Shown here: positions 7,412 to 15,222 of the stretch, one piece after another
Layout of the letters: each line of letters starts with the position of its first letter
Position numbering within the stretch: the first letter of the stretch is position 1
Assembly (NCBI GenBank): GCA_052388025.1
Contig: JBQTIP010000068.1
Coordinates: 1 to 28,604 of the forward strand
From: JBQTIP01 sp052388025
GTDB lineage: Bacteria; Actinomycetota; UBA4738; HRBIN12
Direction of reading: 5' to 3'
Length of the DNA: 28,604 nucleotides
The notes under the pieces: generated by a model
The model's input: only the letters and a program-made list of their open reading frames with translations
What the model was told of the DNA's origin: nothing
The model's database searches: none
Translations under genes and position numbers: made by a program

Positions 7412-8530
7412 CTAGCCCCGGTCCTCCAACGGGACGTACACCTGATCCCGCGGCCCGATGTACTCGGAGCTCGGCCGGATCACGCGGTTGTCCGCGTACT
7501 GCTCGCGGACGTGGGCCGTCCACCCGGCCATGCGCGCGAGCGTGAAGACCGGGGTCATGAGGTCAGTCGGGATGCCTAGGTAGTGGTAGACGCTCGCCGA
7601 ATAGAAATCGACGTTGGGGTGTAGGCCCTTCTCCGCCAGCGCGACCCGCTCGAGCTCCCGCGAGATGTCGAACCACCTGGCGTCGCCGGCCCGCTCGCCG
7701 AGCTGCTCTGAGAGGCGCCGGAGGTGCGTGGCGCGGGGGTCCTCCCCGCGGTACACGGCGTGCCCGAAGCCCATGATCTTCTGCTTGCGAGCCAGCCGGT
7801 CCTTCACGTAGGCCTCGGCCTTCGCGGGCTCGCCGATCTCCTCCAGCATCTTCATGGTCTCCTCGTTGGCGCCGCCGTGCAGGGGCCCCTTCAGCGCGGC
7901 GATGGCGCCGGTGATGGCGGAGAACATGTCGGCGAGGGTCGAGGCGATGATGCGGGCCGCGAAGGTCGACGCGTTCATCGTGTGGTCGGCGTACAGGACC
8001 AGGGTCGTGTCCATCGCGTCGGCCGACTCCCGATCGGGCTCCTCGCCGAGCAGCATGGCCAGGAAGTTGGCGGCGTGCGGGAGCTTGGGGTTCGGGGGAA
8101 CGATCTCTTGACCTGTTCGCGTGCGGTGGTACATCGCGATGAGGGTCGGCGTCTTCGCCACCAGCCGCATGGCCTTGCGGTACTGGGCCTCCGCCGACTC
8201 GTCCCAACCGTCCGGATCGTAGGCGGAGGCCGCCGAGACGGTGGTGCGAAGCATCGACATCGGCGAGGTCTGCTGCGCGAGCGTCGGCATCATGCGCTCG
8301 AGGAACCGCGAGACCTCGCGCTCCGAGACCAGGAACTCGTCGAACTCGTCGAGCTCCGCCCGGGTGGGAAGCCGCCCGTTGTGCAGGAGGTAGACGACTT
8401 CCTCGAAGGTGGAGCTCGGGGCGAGGTCGTGGATGTCGTAGCCCACGTACCACAGACGGCCGAGCTCGCCGTCGATGTCGGAGAGGCGCGTGTCGGCCGC
8501 GACGATCTCTCGCAGGCCCTTCTCGGTCAC
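7412..8530 (-). CDS. Citrate synthase (2-methylcitrate synthase-like short type)
   Basis: A 372-residue enzyme of the short Gram-positive/archaeal citrate synthase type; it condenses oxaloacetate with acetyl-CoA. Catalytic elements are visible: GPLHGGANEE (first His), MGFGHAVYRGEDPR (second His), and HPNVDFYSASVYH (catalytic Asp). The GTG at 8530 is chosen because AGGAGGGGG sits 7 bases upstream; TTG codons further up lie on the other side of that site. Paralogues in this family can accept propionyl-CoA (2-methylcitrate synthase), so given the methylmalonyl-CoA mutase in the window the substrate is not certain. The gene faces away from the isocitrate dehydrogenase gene across a 125-bp region, placing two successive TCA steps back to back. 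Confidence 0.92.
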   Translation of the reverse strand: MTEKGLREIVAADTRLSDIDGELGRLWYVGYDIHDLAPSSTFEEVVYLLHNGRLPTRAELDEFDEFLVSEREVSRFLERMMPTLAQQTSPMSMLRTTVSAASAYDPDGWDESAEAQYRKAMRLVAKTPTLIAMYHRTRTGQEIVPPNPKLPHAANFLAMLLGEEPDRESADAMDTTLVLYADHTMNASTFAARIIASTLADMFSAITGAIAALKGPLHGGANEETMKMLEEIGEPAKAEAYVKDRLARKQKIMGFGHAVYRGEDPRATHLRRLSEQLGERAGDARWFDISRELERVALAEKGLHPNVDFYSASVYHYLGIPTDLMTPVFTLARMAGWTAHVREQYADNRVIRPSSEYIGPRDQVYVPLEDRG

Positions 8531-8655
8531 GTCCGTTCCCCCTCCTGAACATCCATTCAACAATCATCTCGCCACTTCGAGCCTACCGCGGCACGAGGGG
8601 AGCGCTCCCCTGGGAGAATAGCCGCCGGTCCCGACAGCATAGGACGGGGGAGCAC

Positions 8656-9741
8656 GTGACGACGCATCGAGTGACGTTCATTCCGGGGGACGGTGTTGGG
8701 CCGGAGCTTTCGGAAGCGACCCGCCGGGTGTTGGAGGCCTCCGGGGTCGGGTTCGATTGGGACGTGCAGGAGGCCGGCACCGACGTCATGGACCGGTACG
8801 GGACGCCCCTTCCCGAGCACGTCCTCGAATCGATCCGGGCGAACCGGGTGGCCGTCAAGGGCCCGATCACGACGCCCGTCGGCTCGGGATTTCGGAGCGT
8901 GAACGTCGCGCTGCGCAAGGAGCTCGACCTCTACGCGTGCCTGCGCCCGTGCAAGTCGTACCGGGGCGTCCGATCCCGCTACGAGGGCGTCGACCTGGTG
9001 ATCGTCCGCGAGAACCACGAGGACCTCTACGCGGGGATCGAGTTCGAGCAAGGAACCACCGAGGCGCTCGAGCTGATCGAGTTCATCGCGCGCCGGACGG
9101 ACAAGCGCATCCGGCAGGACTCAGGCATCTCCATCAAGTCGATCTCGGTGTTCGGGAGCGAGCGGATCGTTCGCTTCGCCTTCGACTACGCGCGACGCTA
9201 CGGTCGCAGGAAGGTCACGGCCTGCCACAAGGCGAACATCATGAAGTTCTCCGACGGGTTGTTCCTCGAGACCGCGAGGAAGGTGGCGGAGGAGTACGGC
9301 GACGTCGAGTTCGAGGACCGGATCATCGACAATCTGTCGATGCAGCTCGTGCAACGCCCCGAGGAGTACGACGTGCTGGTCCTGCCCAACCTGTACGGCG
9401 ACATCGTTTCCGACCTGTGCGCAGGCCTGGTCGGAGGGCTGGGCGTGGCTCCTGGCGCCAACATCGGAGACGATGTCGCCGTATTCGAGGCTACGCACGG
9501 AAGCGCGCCGAAGTACCGCGGCATGAACAAGGTGAACCCCATGGCGATGATGCTGTCCGGTGTGCTCATGCTCCGGCACCTGGAGGAGCAGGAGGCGGCC
9601 GACCGGCTGGAGGCTGCGATCGCGACGGTAATCGTGGAGGCGCGGTCGGTGACCTACGACATGAAGCCGACCCGCGACGATCCGACGGCGGTCGGGACGT
9701 CGCAAGTCGCGGACGCCGTGATAGAGAAGCTGCAGGGGTGA
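8656..9741 (+). CDS. NAD-dependent isocitrate dehydrogenase, copy 1
   Basis: A 361-residue beta-decarboxylating dehydrogenase. It carries FIPGDGVGPE at the N-terminus, the substrate loop GSGFRSVNVALRKELDLY, VIVRENHEDLYAGIE, the catalytic-Lys helix CHKANIMKFSDGLF, and NLYGDIVSDLCAGLVGGLG with the metal-binding aspartates. The FRSVNV.LR..LDLYA loop fits isocitrate rather than isopropylmalate dehydrogenase. RENH replaces the usual RENT. The start is GTG 8656, with GGGGGAG unusually close (3 bases). It leads a plus-strand run with pepN (4-base gap) and mdh. A related copy lies at 15223-16290. NAD preference is inferred from the family. Confidence 0.87.
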   Translation: MTTHRVTFIPGDGVGPELSEATRRVLEASGVGFDWDVQEAGTDVMDRYGTPLPEHVLESIRANRVAVKGPITTPVGSGFRSVNVALRKELDLYACLRPCKSYRGVRSRYEGVDLVIVRENHEDLYAGIEFEQGTTEALELIEFIARRTDKRIRQDSGISIKSISVFGSERIVRFAFDYARRYGRRKVTACHKANIMKFSDGLFLETARKVAEEYGDVEFEDRIIDNLSMQLVQRPEEYDVLVLPNLYGDIVSDLCAGLVGGLGVAPGANIGDDVAVFEATHGSAPKYRGMNKVNPMAMMLSGVLMLRHLEEQEAADRLEAAIATVIVEARSVTYDMKPTRDDPTAVGTSQVADAVIEKLQG

Positions 9742-9745
9742 TGGT

Positions 9746-12304
9746 GTGGGTGATGACGTGGAGGAAAGAAACAACCTGACTCGCGACGAGGCTGGCGCCC
9801 GGGCGGCTCTCGTCTCGGACGTGCGGTACCGCGTGACGCTGGACCTGTCGGACGGGGACGAGACGTTCGGCTCTGAGGCGGTGATCCGGTTCCGGTGCGC
9901 GGAGCCCGGTGTCTCGACGTTCCTGAACCTGATCGCACGGGAGGTCGGGTCGGTGAAGCTGAACGGCACGGCGCTGTCCGACGCGGGAGCCTTCGACGGG
10001 GCGCGGATCACGCTGCCCGCTCTGGCCGAGGAGAACGAGGTTAGGATCCTGGCCAGGCCCGCATTCGCGCATTCGGGAGTCGGCCTTCACCGTTTCCGGG
10101 ATCCCGTCGACGGCCGCGTGTACACGTACTCCGACTTCGAGCCGTACGACGCCCATCGCGTCTTTCCCTGCTTCGACCAGCCCGACATCAAGGGAGTGTT
10201 CGAGTTCGTCGTCGTCGCGCCGGAAGCATGGGTGGTCGCGTCGAACGCGGCGCCGGCCGGGGAACCGGAGCCGTCGAGCGACGGCCGCCGGCGGTGGACG
10301 TTCCCGCCGACGGTCCCGATGTCCACGTACATCACCGCGGTCGTGGCGGGTCCCTACCACGTGGTGCGCGACCGTCACGGCGAGCTCGAATTGGGGCTGT
10401 ATTGCCGGCAGTCGCTCGCGGAGCACCTCGACCCCGAAGAGTTCTTCGAGATCACGAAGCAGGGGTTCGACTTCTTCGAGCGGGTCTTCGACTACCCCTA
10501 CGCGTTCGGCAAGAAGTACGACCAGGTCATGGTGCCGGAGTTCAACTCGGGGGCCATGGAGAACGCCGGCTGCGTGACGTTCCACGAGAGCTACATCTTC
10601 CGGTCCAAGGTGACCGACGCGAGCCGCGAACGGCGGGCCGAGACCATCTTGCACGAGATGGCCCACATGTGGTTCGGCGACCTCGTGACCATGCGGTGGT
10701 GGGACGACCTGTGGCTGAACGAGAGCTTCGCCACGTTCATGTCCGTGCTTGCGCAGGTGCGGGCGACCCGCTTCACGAACGGGTGGACGACCTTCTCCAA
10801 CAGCGAGAAGACCTGGGCGTACAACCAGGACCAGCTCCCATCGACGCACCCGATCGTGGCCGACATGCCCGACACCGTCTCCATCCACAACAACTTCGAC
10901 GGCATCACTTACGCGAAGGGGGCGTCGGTGCTCCGCCAGCTCGTGGCCTGGGTCGGCGAGGAGCCCTTCCTGCGCGGCATCGCCCGCTATTTCCGCCTGC
11001 ACGAGCTCGGGAACACCGACCTCGGCGACTTCCTCTCCGCGCTGGAGGAAGTCTCGGGCCGGGACCTCCACGCGTGGGCGAAGGAGTGGCTGCAGACGGC
11101 CGGCGTGAACGTGCTGCGCTGTTCGTTCTCGATTGCCGAAGATGGGACTTTCGCCGCCTTCACCGTAGAGCAGCAGGCGCCGCCGGAGTGGCCGTCGCTG
11201 CGGCAGCACCGGGTCGCGATAGGGCTGTACGACCGCACCCCGGAGGGCCTCGTCCGGCGCGAGCGTCTGGAGCTGGACGTCGCAGGAAGCTCCACGTCCG
11301 TGCCCGAGCTGATCGGCGTCCGGGCCGCGGACCTCGTGCTGGTGAACGACGACGACCTCGCGTACGCGCGGATCCGGCTGGACGAGCGCTCCCTCGCCAC
11401 GGTCGTCGAGCACCTCGGTGAGCTCGCCGACTCCCTCGCGCGAACTCTGTGCTGGGGAGCGTGCTGGGACATGGTCCGGGAGGCCGAGATGGCGGCCCGC
11501 GACTTCCTGGCGCTCGTGCTCGCGAACATCGCCGCGGAGGACGACGTCGGCGTCGTCCAGCGCGTCTTGCAGCAGGCCGCGTTCTCGATCGACGCGTACG
11601 GCGACCCGGACAACCGCGAGGCGGCCCGTGCCTCGCTCGCTTCCGCGTCGCTCCAGGCGCTCGAGCGAGCCCGGCCCGGGAGCGACCACCAACTGGCCTG
11701 GGCGCGCGTATTCATCGGCGCGGCCGGAAGCGCCGAGCACCTCGGCGTCGCCCACGGCCTGCTCGACGGAAGCGATTCGTTCGACGGGCTGGCGATCGAC
11801 ACCGAGCTCCGCTGGCACATCGTGGAGTCGCTCGCTTCCGCGGGCGCCGACGATGCCGTCGTCGACGCCGAGCTCGAGCGCGACCCAACAGACGCGGGGA
11901 ACAAGCATGCGGCTGCCGCTCGTGCCGCCCGGCCGACGTCGGAGGCGAAGGCCGAGGCTTGGGCAGTGGTGACCGGCGATCCGGACATCACGACCGCGAC
12001 CGCGGCCGCGATCATGCGCGGATTCGCGCGCCCGGGGCAGGAGGAGCTGCTCCGGCCCTACGCCGGTCGCTACTTCGATGCGCTGGCCCCGATCTGGCGG
12101 GACCGGAACCTGGAGCTCGCCCTCGCGTTCGCCCGGATGATGTACCCCGGGCTGCTCGTGGATGAGGACGTGGTCGAGATGACCGACCGGTACCTGGACG
12201 CGGGCACCCCCTCGGGACCGATCGGCCGGCTCCTGGTCGAGGGGCGGGACGGCGTGCAGCGCGCGCTCCGGGCGCGGGCCCGGGATCGGGCCGCGGCCGG
12301 CTGA
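9746..12304 (+). CDS. pepN: Aminopeptidase N (M1 family)
   Basis: An 852-residue zinc aminopeptidase, the usual length for actinobacterial PepN. It removes N-terminal residues from peptides in the cytoplasm; no signal peptide is seen. The exopeptidase motif GAMEN is at about residues 269-273. The zinc site HEMAH is at 303-307 (His303, Glu304, His307), with the third ligand Glu326 in WLNESF. The N-terminus NLTRDEAGARA is typical of the group, and a long helical ERAP1-like C-terminal domain follows. GTG 9746 is chosen because CAGGGG ends about 6-8 bases upstream; GTG 9758 is a possible alternative. It sits between isocitrate and malate dehydrogenases in one operon, although its role is general protein turnover. 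Confidence 0.95.
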   Translation: MGDDVEERNNLTRDEAGARAALVSDVRYRVTLDLSDGDETFGSEAVIRFRCAEPGVSTFLNLIAREVGSVKLNGTALSDAGAFDGARITLPALAEENEVRILARPAFAHSGVGLHRFRDPVDGRVYTYSDFEPYDAHRVFPCFDQPDIKGVFEFVVVAPEAWVVASNAAPAGEPEPSSDGRRRWTFPPTVPMSTYITAVVAGPYHVVRDRHGELELGLYCRQSLAEHLDPEEFFEITKQGFDFFERVFDYPYAFGKKYDQVMVPEFNSGAMENAGCVTFHESYIFRSKVTDASRERRAETILHEMAHMWFGDLVTMRWWDDLWLNESFATFMSVLAQVRATRFTNGWTTFSNSEKTWAYNQDQLPSTHPIVADMPDTVSIHNNFDGITYAKGASVLRQLVAWVGEEPFLRGIARYFRLHELGNTDLGDFLSALEEVSGRDLHAWAKEWLQTAGVNVLRCSFSIAEDGTFAAFTVEQQAPPEWPSLRQHRVAIGLYDRTPEGLVRRERLELDVAGSSTSVPELIGVRAADLVLVNDDDLAYARIRLDERSLATVVEHLGELADSLARTLCWGACWDMVREAEMAARDFLALVLANIAAEDDVGVVQRVLQQAAFSIDAYGDPDNREAARASLASASLQALERARPGSDHQLAWARVFIGAAGSAEHLGVAHGLLDGSDSFDGLAIDTELRWHIVESLASAGADDAVVDAELERDPTDAGNKHAAAARAARPTSEAKAEAWAVVTGDPDITTATAAAIMRGFARPGQEELLRPYAGRYFDALAPIWRDRNLELALAFARMMYPGLLVDEDVVEMTDRYLDAGTPSGPIGRLLVEGRDGVQRALRARARDRAAAG

Positions 12305-12342
12305 TGGATGTGCGCCGGGCCGAAACTGAACGGAGCTCGGTC

Positions 12343-13266
12343 ATGCGGGTGACCATCGTCGGGAGTGGGTTCGTCGGCCAGACGGCGGCGATGCGGATCG
12401 TGCAGAAGGCGCTGGCCGAGGTGGTCCTGATCGACATCGTCGAAGGGCTGCCTCAGGGCCTCGCGCTCGACATGCGGGAGTCGGCGCCGATCGAGGGATT
12501 CGAGCCGAACGTCTCGGGCACGAACGACTACGCGGACACGGGCGGCTCCGACGTCGTGGTCATCACGGCGGGGTTCCCCCGGCAGCCGGGGATGAGCCGG
12601 ATGGACCTCCTCGGCAAGAACGCCGGAATCGTCCGCGAGGTAGTGGAGAGCGTCGTCCCCGGATCTCCGGAGGCGATCATCGTCGTGGTCACGAACCCGC
12701 TCGACGAGATGACGTTCCTCGCCTCGGAGGTCTCGGGCTTCCCGAAGCAGCGCGTCACGGGGATGGCGGGCGTGCTCGATTCCTCCCGGCTCCGGTACTT
12801 CATCGCCGACGAGCTGGGCCTGTCTCCGCTGGTCGTCGAGGCAATGACGCTCGGCTCACACGGCGAGTCGATGGTGCCCCTTCCGCGTCACGCCACCGTC
12901 GACGGGAAGCCGCTTGCCGAGCTGGTCGACGAGAAGACGCTCGAGCGCCTTTATGCCCGCACGCGAGACGCGGGAGCGGAGATCGTCGCGTTGCTGAAGA
13001 AGGGAAGCGCGTACTACGCGCCCTCCGCCGCGATCGCGCGGATGGTCGAGGCCATCGCTTTCGGAACGGAGCGGCTCCTTCCGGTGTGCGCGTGGTGCAC
13101 GGGCCAGTACGGGATCGACGAGGTGTACGTGGGGGTGCCGGTCCGCCTCGGCCGCGGCGGGGTGGAGGAGATCGTCGAGCTTGACCTCTCCTCCGGCGAG
13201 CTGGACGCGCTTCGCTCGGCGGCGGAAGGCATCCGCGCCAAGTGCGCGGACCTCGCGAAGATCTAG
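12343..13266 (+). CDS. mdh: Malate dehydrogenase (LDH-like type)
   Basis: A 307-residue NAD-dependent malate dehydrogenase of the lactate dehydrogenase-like family. Visible are the Rossmann loop VTIVGSGFVGQT, the substrate loop ITAGFPRQPGMSRMDLL (Arg at the position that selects malate over lactate), VVTNPLDEMTFLA, AGVLDSSRLRYFIA, and the catalytic His173 in GSHGES. ATG 12343 is preferred because GGAG lies 7 bases upstream and the family begins MRVTIVGSG. An in-frame ATG at 12304 overlaps the pepN stop (TGATG) and would add 13 residues. The stop codon shares CTAG (13263-13266) with the stop of the convergent membrane protein gene. Confidence 0.94.
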   Translation: MRVTIVGSGFVGQTAAMRIVQKALAEVVLIDIVEGLPQGLALDMRESAPIEGFEPNVSGTNDYADTGGSDVVVITAGFPRQPGMSRMDLLGKNAGIVREVVESVVPGSPEAIIVVVTNPLDEMTFLASEVSGFPKQRVTGMAGVLDSSRLRYFIADELGLSPLVVEAMTLGSHGESMVPLPRHATVDGKPLAELVDEKTLERLYARTRDAGAEIVALLKKGSAYYAPSAAIARMVEAIAFGTERLLPVCAWCTGQYGIDEVYVGVPVRLGRGGVEEIVELDLSSGELDALRSAAEGIRAKCADLAKI

Positions 13267-13871
13267 CTCGCCGGCTCGCCCGCCGCGGCCGGCTCCTCCT
13301 CGAGAGGGTCGGCCGTGCCGGGCTTCGTCGGACGTCTGGCCCAAACGAATGAGAGCGCACCCCCGATGACGGCGAGCACGCCGCCGGCCATCACCAGGTA
13401 GATGCCGGGCTTCAGGTCGACCTGCGTCCGGCCCGCCGTCTGCTCCTCACAGCGCCGGAGCAGGGGCTCGAAGGGCAGGTTCGTCGTTTCCGAGATCTCC
13501 GCGGCCACCTTGTCGCAGGCGCTCTGTGCGAACCTGTCGAACGATCTGGCGGCGTCCCAGATCGCCAGCCCGCCCGCGACGACCCCGGCGATCACGATCA
13601 GCGAGGCCCAAACGCGGCGTCCCGAGCGCGACAGCGTCAGCCGCATGGCGGGGATCGCGACCAGGATGAGTAAGCCGAGCGCGATCGTCGCCTTCCCCTC
13701 GAGCGTATCCAGGCCCTTGGCGTCCTGAGGCGGGAACGTGTTCGCGGTGCCGATCTCGCCGATGGTGACCGTCGCCCACGCGAGCACGGACCCCACTGCC
13801 ACCAGCGCGGCACCCAGGACGGTGGCGAGGAACCCCGCGAAGCGGAGTCGGGTCGGACGCGTCGTAGACAT
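13263..13871 (-). CDS. Four-helix membrane protein with a two-cysteine loop
   Basis: A 202-residue protein with helices at about 12-34, 60-80, 86-106 and 155-177. The loop between helices 3 and 4 contains Cys119 and Cys141, which could form a disulfide outside the membrane, and a Glu/Ala/Pro-rich tail follows. ATG 13871 is the first sensible start; no ribosome binding site precedes it. The overall shape resembles the protein at 2161-2628, but the similarity is only of layout. Function not recognised. It converges on mdh with a 4-base stop overlap and is divergent from the broken fumarase gene. Confidence 0.7.
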   Translation of the reverse strand: MSTTRPTRLRFAGFLATVLGAALVAVGSVLAWATVTIGEIGTANTFPPQDAKGLDTLEGKATIALGLLILVAIPAMRLTLSRSGRRVWASLIVIAGVVAGGLAIWDAARSFDRFAQSACDKVAAEISETTNLPFEPLLRRCEEQTAGRTQVDLKPGIYLVMAGGVLAVIGGALSFVWARRPTKPGTADPLEEEPAAAGEPAS

Positions 13872-13904
13872 CACGGTGTAACGAGTGTCGCACAGGTTCC
13901 CGGG

Positions 13905-13922
13905 CCGAGGCTGGAGCCTCGG
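13905..13922. promoter_or_regulatory. Perfect inverted repeat over the class I fumarase promoter
   Basis: CCGAGGCT and its exact complement AGCCTCGG are separated by GG. The repeat lies 5 bases upstream of the TAGAAT -10 box at 13928-13933, so it would cover the -35/spacer region. This fits an operator for a dimeric repressor; a hairpin is the alternative. It sits in the 72-base gap between divergent genes, so it could act on both. Confidence 0.45.
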
Positions 13923-13927
13923 GTTCG

Positions 13928-13933
13928 TAGAAT
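13928..13933 (+). promoter_or_regulatory. -10 box of the broken fumarase gene
   Basis: TAGAAT lies 10 bases before ATG 13944. No ribosome binding site is present, so the transcript would be leaderless or start within a few bases of the ATG. Confidence 0.45.
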
Positions 13934-13943
13934 GGTCACCGGG

Positions 13944-14715
13944 ATGGGCGACGTTCGAGAGATCGACACCGCGGAGATCACCCGGGTCGTCCGAGAGCTC
14001 TGCATGGAGATCTGCTACAAGGTCCCGCCCGAGATGGTCGAGCTCATGCGGCGGGCTCGGGAGAGGGAGGAATCGCCGCTGGGGCGGCAGATCCTCGACT
14101 TGCTGCTCCGGAACCAGGAGCTCGCCGCTCACCGACGACGACGTCCGAGAGCTCGAGGCGGGGGACGTCGTCCTGGTCTCCGGGATCGTGTACGCCGCTC
14201 GGGACGCGGCCCACAAGCGGATGATCCAGATGCTGGATGAGGGCGAGTCGCTTCCGTTCGATCCCCGTGGGCAGATCGTGTACTACGTCGGCCCCACTCC
14301 CGAACGGCCCGGGAACGTCGTCGGCTCGTCGGGGCCCACCACCGCGAGCCGGATGGACAAGTGGACCCCGCGCCTGCTCGAGCTCGGCCTCAAGGGCATC
14401 ATGGGCAAGGGAGGGCGTGGGCCGGAGGTGCGCGAGGAGCTCGCGAAGCACACCGCCGTGTACATGGCCGCGCTCGGCGGCGGCGGGGCGCTCTCGGCGC
14501 TGCGGGTCAAGTCGCAGCGGGTCATCGCGTTCGAGGACCTGGGCACCGAGGCCATCCGGTCGATGGAGCGCGACGACTTCCGGGTGTGGGTCGTGAACGA
14601 CTGCCGCGGGCGCGACTTTTGCGCCGAGACGATCCGCCCCTGGCGGAGGGACCAGCTCCTCCCGGAGGACCTCAGGGTCGCAACGCCGACCGCCGAGGGC
14701 GACGGCGGCGGATGA
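13944..14715 (+). pseudogene. Class I fumarate hydratase, alpha and beta subunits fused by internal deletion
   Basis: From 13944 to about 14126 the frame encodes the start of the two-subunit class I fumarase alpha chain: MGDVREIDTAEITRVVRELC, then REREESPLGRQILDLLLRNQ. At 14115-14127 similarity jumps to the other subunit in the +1 frame. PLTDDDVRELEAGDVVLVSG, AARDAAHKRM, GPTTASRMDKWTPRLLELGL and GKGGRGPEV follow to the TGA at 14715, which is nearly the whole beta chain. About 220 residues of alpha, including the CQDTG segment and the other iron-sulfur cysteines, and the extreme beta N-terminus are absent, and the frames do not match. No start codon restores an intact beta chain. Both remnants are free of stops, so the event is recent or an assembly error. 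Intact fumarase activity is supplied by FumC at 17022-18431. Confidence 0.82.
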
Positions 14716-14885
14716 TGGCCCGGTTCCTACGGATCCTCCGAACACACGTCCGGGCCTTCTTCACGAACTGGCGGACGTTCGACGCGCCGCTCGTGACGAA
14801 GCTCCGGCTCGGTGTCCGCAACCGAGTCCGGGCCACGTTCTCGCACCGGCAGTGCTGCGGCCACCCGGGCGAACCGGGCTGCTGA
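14712..14885 (+). CDS. Tiny basic protein with Cys-rich C-terminal tail
   Basis: A 57-residue protein: an amphipathic, Arg- and Phe-rich body (FLRILRTHVRAFFTNWR) and the tail QCCGHPGEPGC with three cysteines at the very end. Its ATG overlaps the stop of the preceding fumarase remnant (ATGATG, first ATG at 14712), so translation was probably coupled to the beta subunit. I recall similar short proteins ending in CCG-x-x-G-x-PGC in other high-GC and Chloroflexi-like genomes but cannot name the family. A metal-binding role is only inference. Because it is coupled, loss of the fumarase reading frame may affect its expression. Confidence 0.55.
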   Translation: MMARFLRILRTHVRAFFTNWRTFDAPLVTKLRLGVRNRVRATFSHRQCCGHPGEPGC

Positions 14886-14898
14886 GAGACGGGCCCTG

Positions 14899-14916
14899 AG
14901 GGCTCCGGTCGGAGCC
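14899..14916 (+). terminator. Possible terminator hairpin between convergent genes
   Basis: GGGCTCC and GGAGCCC pair around a GGTC tetraloop (7-bp stem). A second, partly overlapping GC hairpin, CCGGGG with CCCCGG, lies at 14915-14931. There is no T-run. It sits between the plus-strand fumarase unit and the minus-strand DUF1918 gene. Confidence 0.45.
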
Positions 14917-14943
14917 CGGGGAGCCGCCCCGGCTGACCCCGCG

Positions 14944-15162
14944 CTACTTCTTGGCCTTGCGCCGGCTGGCCTTTCGCTTGCCGGCGACGATGCGGGCGCT
15001 CCCCCCGCTCGGCGTGAAGACGGTCTCGTGGTCGTCGGTCCACCGCACCCGGTATCGGAGCCCCACCTGTCCCTCGATGACCTCGAGGATCTCCCCCTCG
15101 CGGGTGGGGGTTCCGACCTGCTCGGACTCAACGATGATCCGGTCTCCCTGGCGGCCGGTCAT
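14944..15162 (-). CDS. DUF1918 domain protein
   Basis: A 72-residue protein matching the small DUF1918 family common in Actinobacteria. It opens with GDRIIVESEQVGTPTREGEI, followed by a barrel-like stretch with YRVRWTDDHETVFTPSGGSA, and ends in a strongly basic tail (KRKASRRKAKK) that could contact nucleic acid. ATG 15162 follows an AAAGGGGAGG ribosome binding site. The molecular role of DUF1918 is not established; the SH3-like barrel is the usual description. It lies 60 bases downstream of the second isocitrate dehydrogenase gene on the same strand. Confidence 0.85.
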   Translation of the reverse strand: MTGRQGDRIIVESEQVGTPTREGEILEVIEGQVGLRYRVRWTDDHETVFTPSGGSARIVAGKRKASRRKAKK

Positions 15163-15222
15163 GGGCCTCCCCTTTCGTACTCTTCTTGCGGGTCCTTTGT
15201 ATCGCGAGGAGACCCTTGCTGG

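Noticed and set aside
7408..7419. GGGGCTAGCCCC palindrome at the citrate synthase stop
   Set aside because: It is continuous with no loop and no T-run, and short GC palindromes are expected; not supported as a terminator or operator.
8656..9741. Isopropylmalate dehydrogenase (leuB) as the identity
   Set aside because: The GFRSVNVALRKELDLY substrate loop and the TCA neighbours favour isocitrate dehydrogenase; there are no leucine genes nearby.
9566..11908. A long minus-strand open frame opposite the aminopeptidase gene
   Set aside because: It is rich in Arg, Gly, His and Pro with no recognisable domain and lies opposite a certain pepN; high GC content creates such open frames.
13885..14715. 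A single intact gene reading through the fumarase beta frame from upstream
   Set aside because: The upstream part of this frame is a Ser/Arg-rich shadow of the alpha-subunit sequence and has no homology; it is an effect of the deletion junction.
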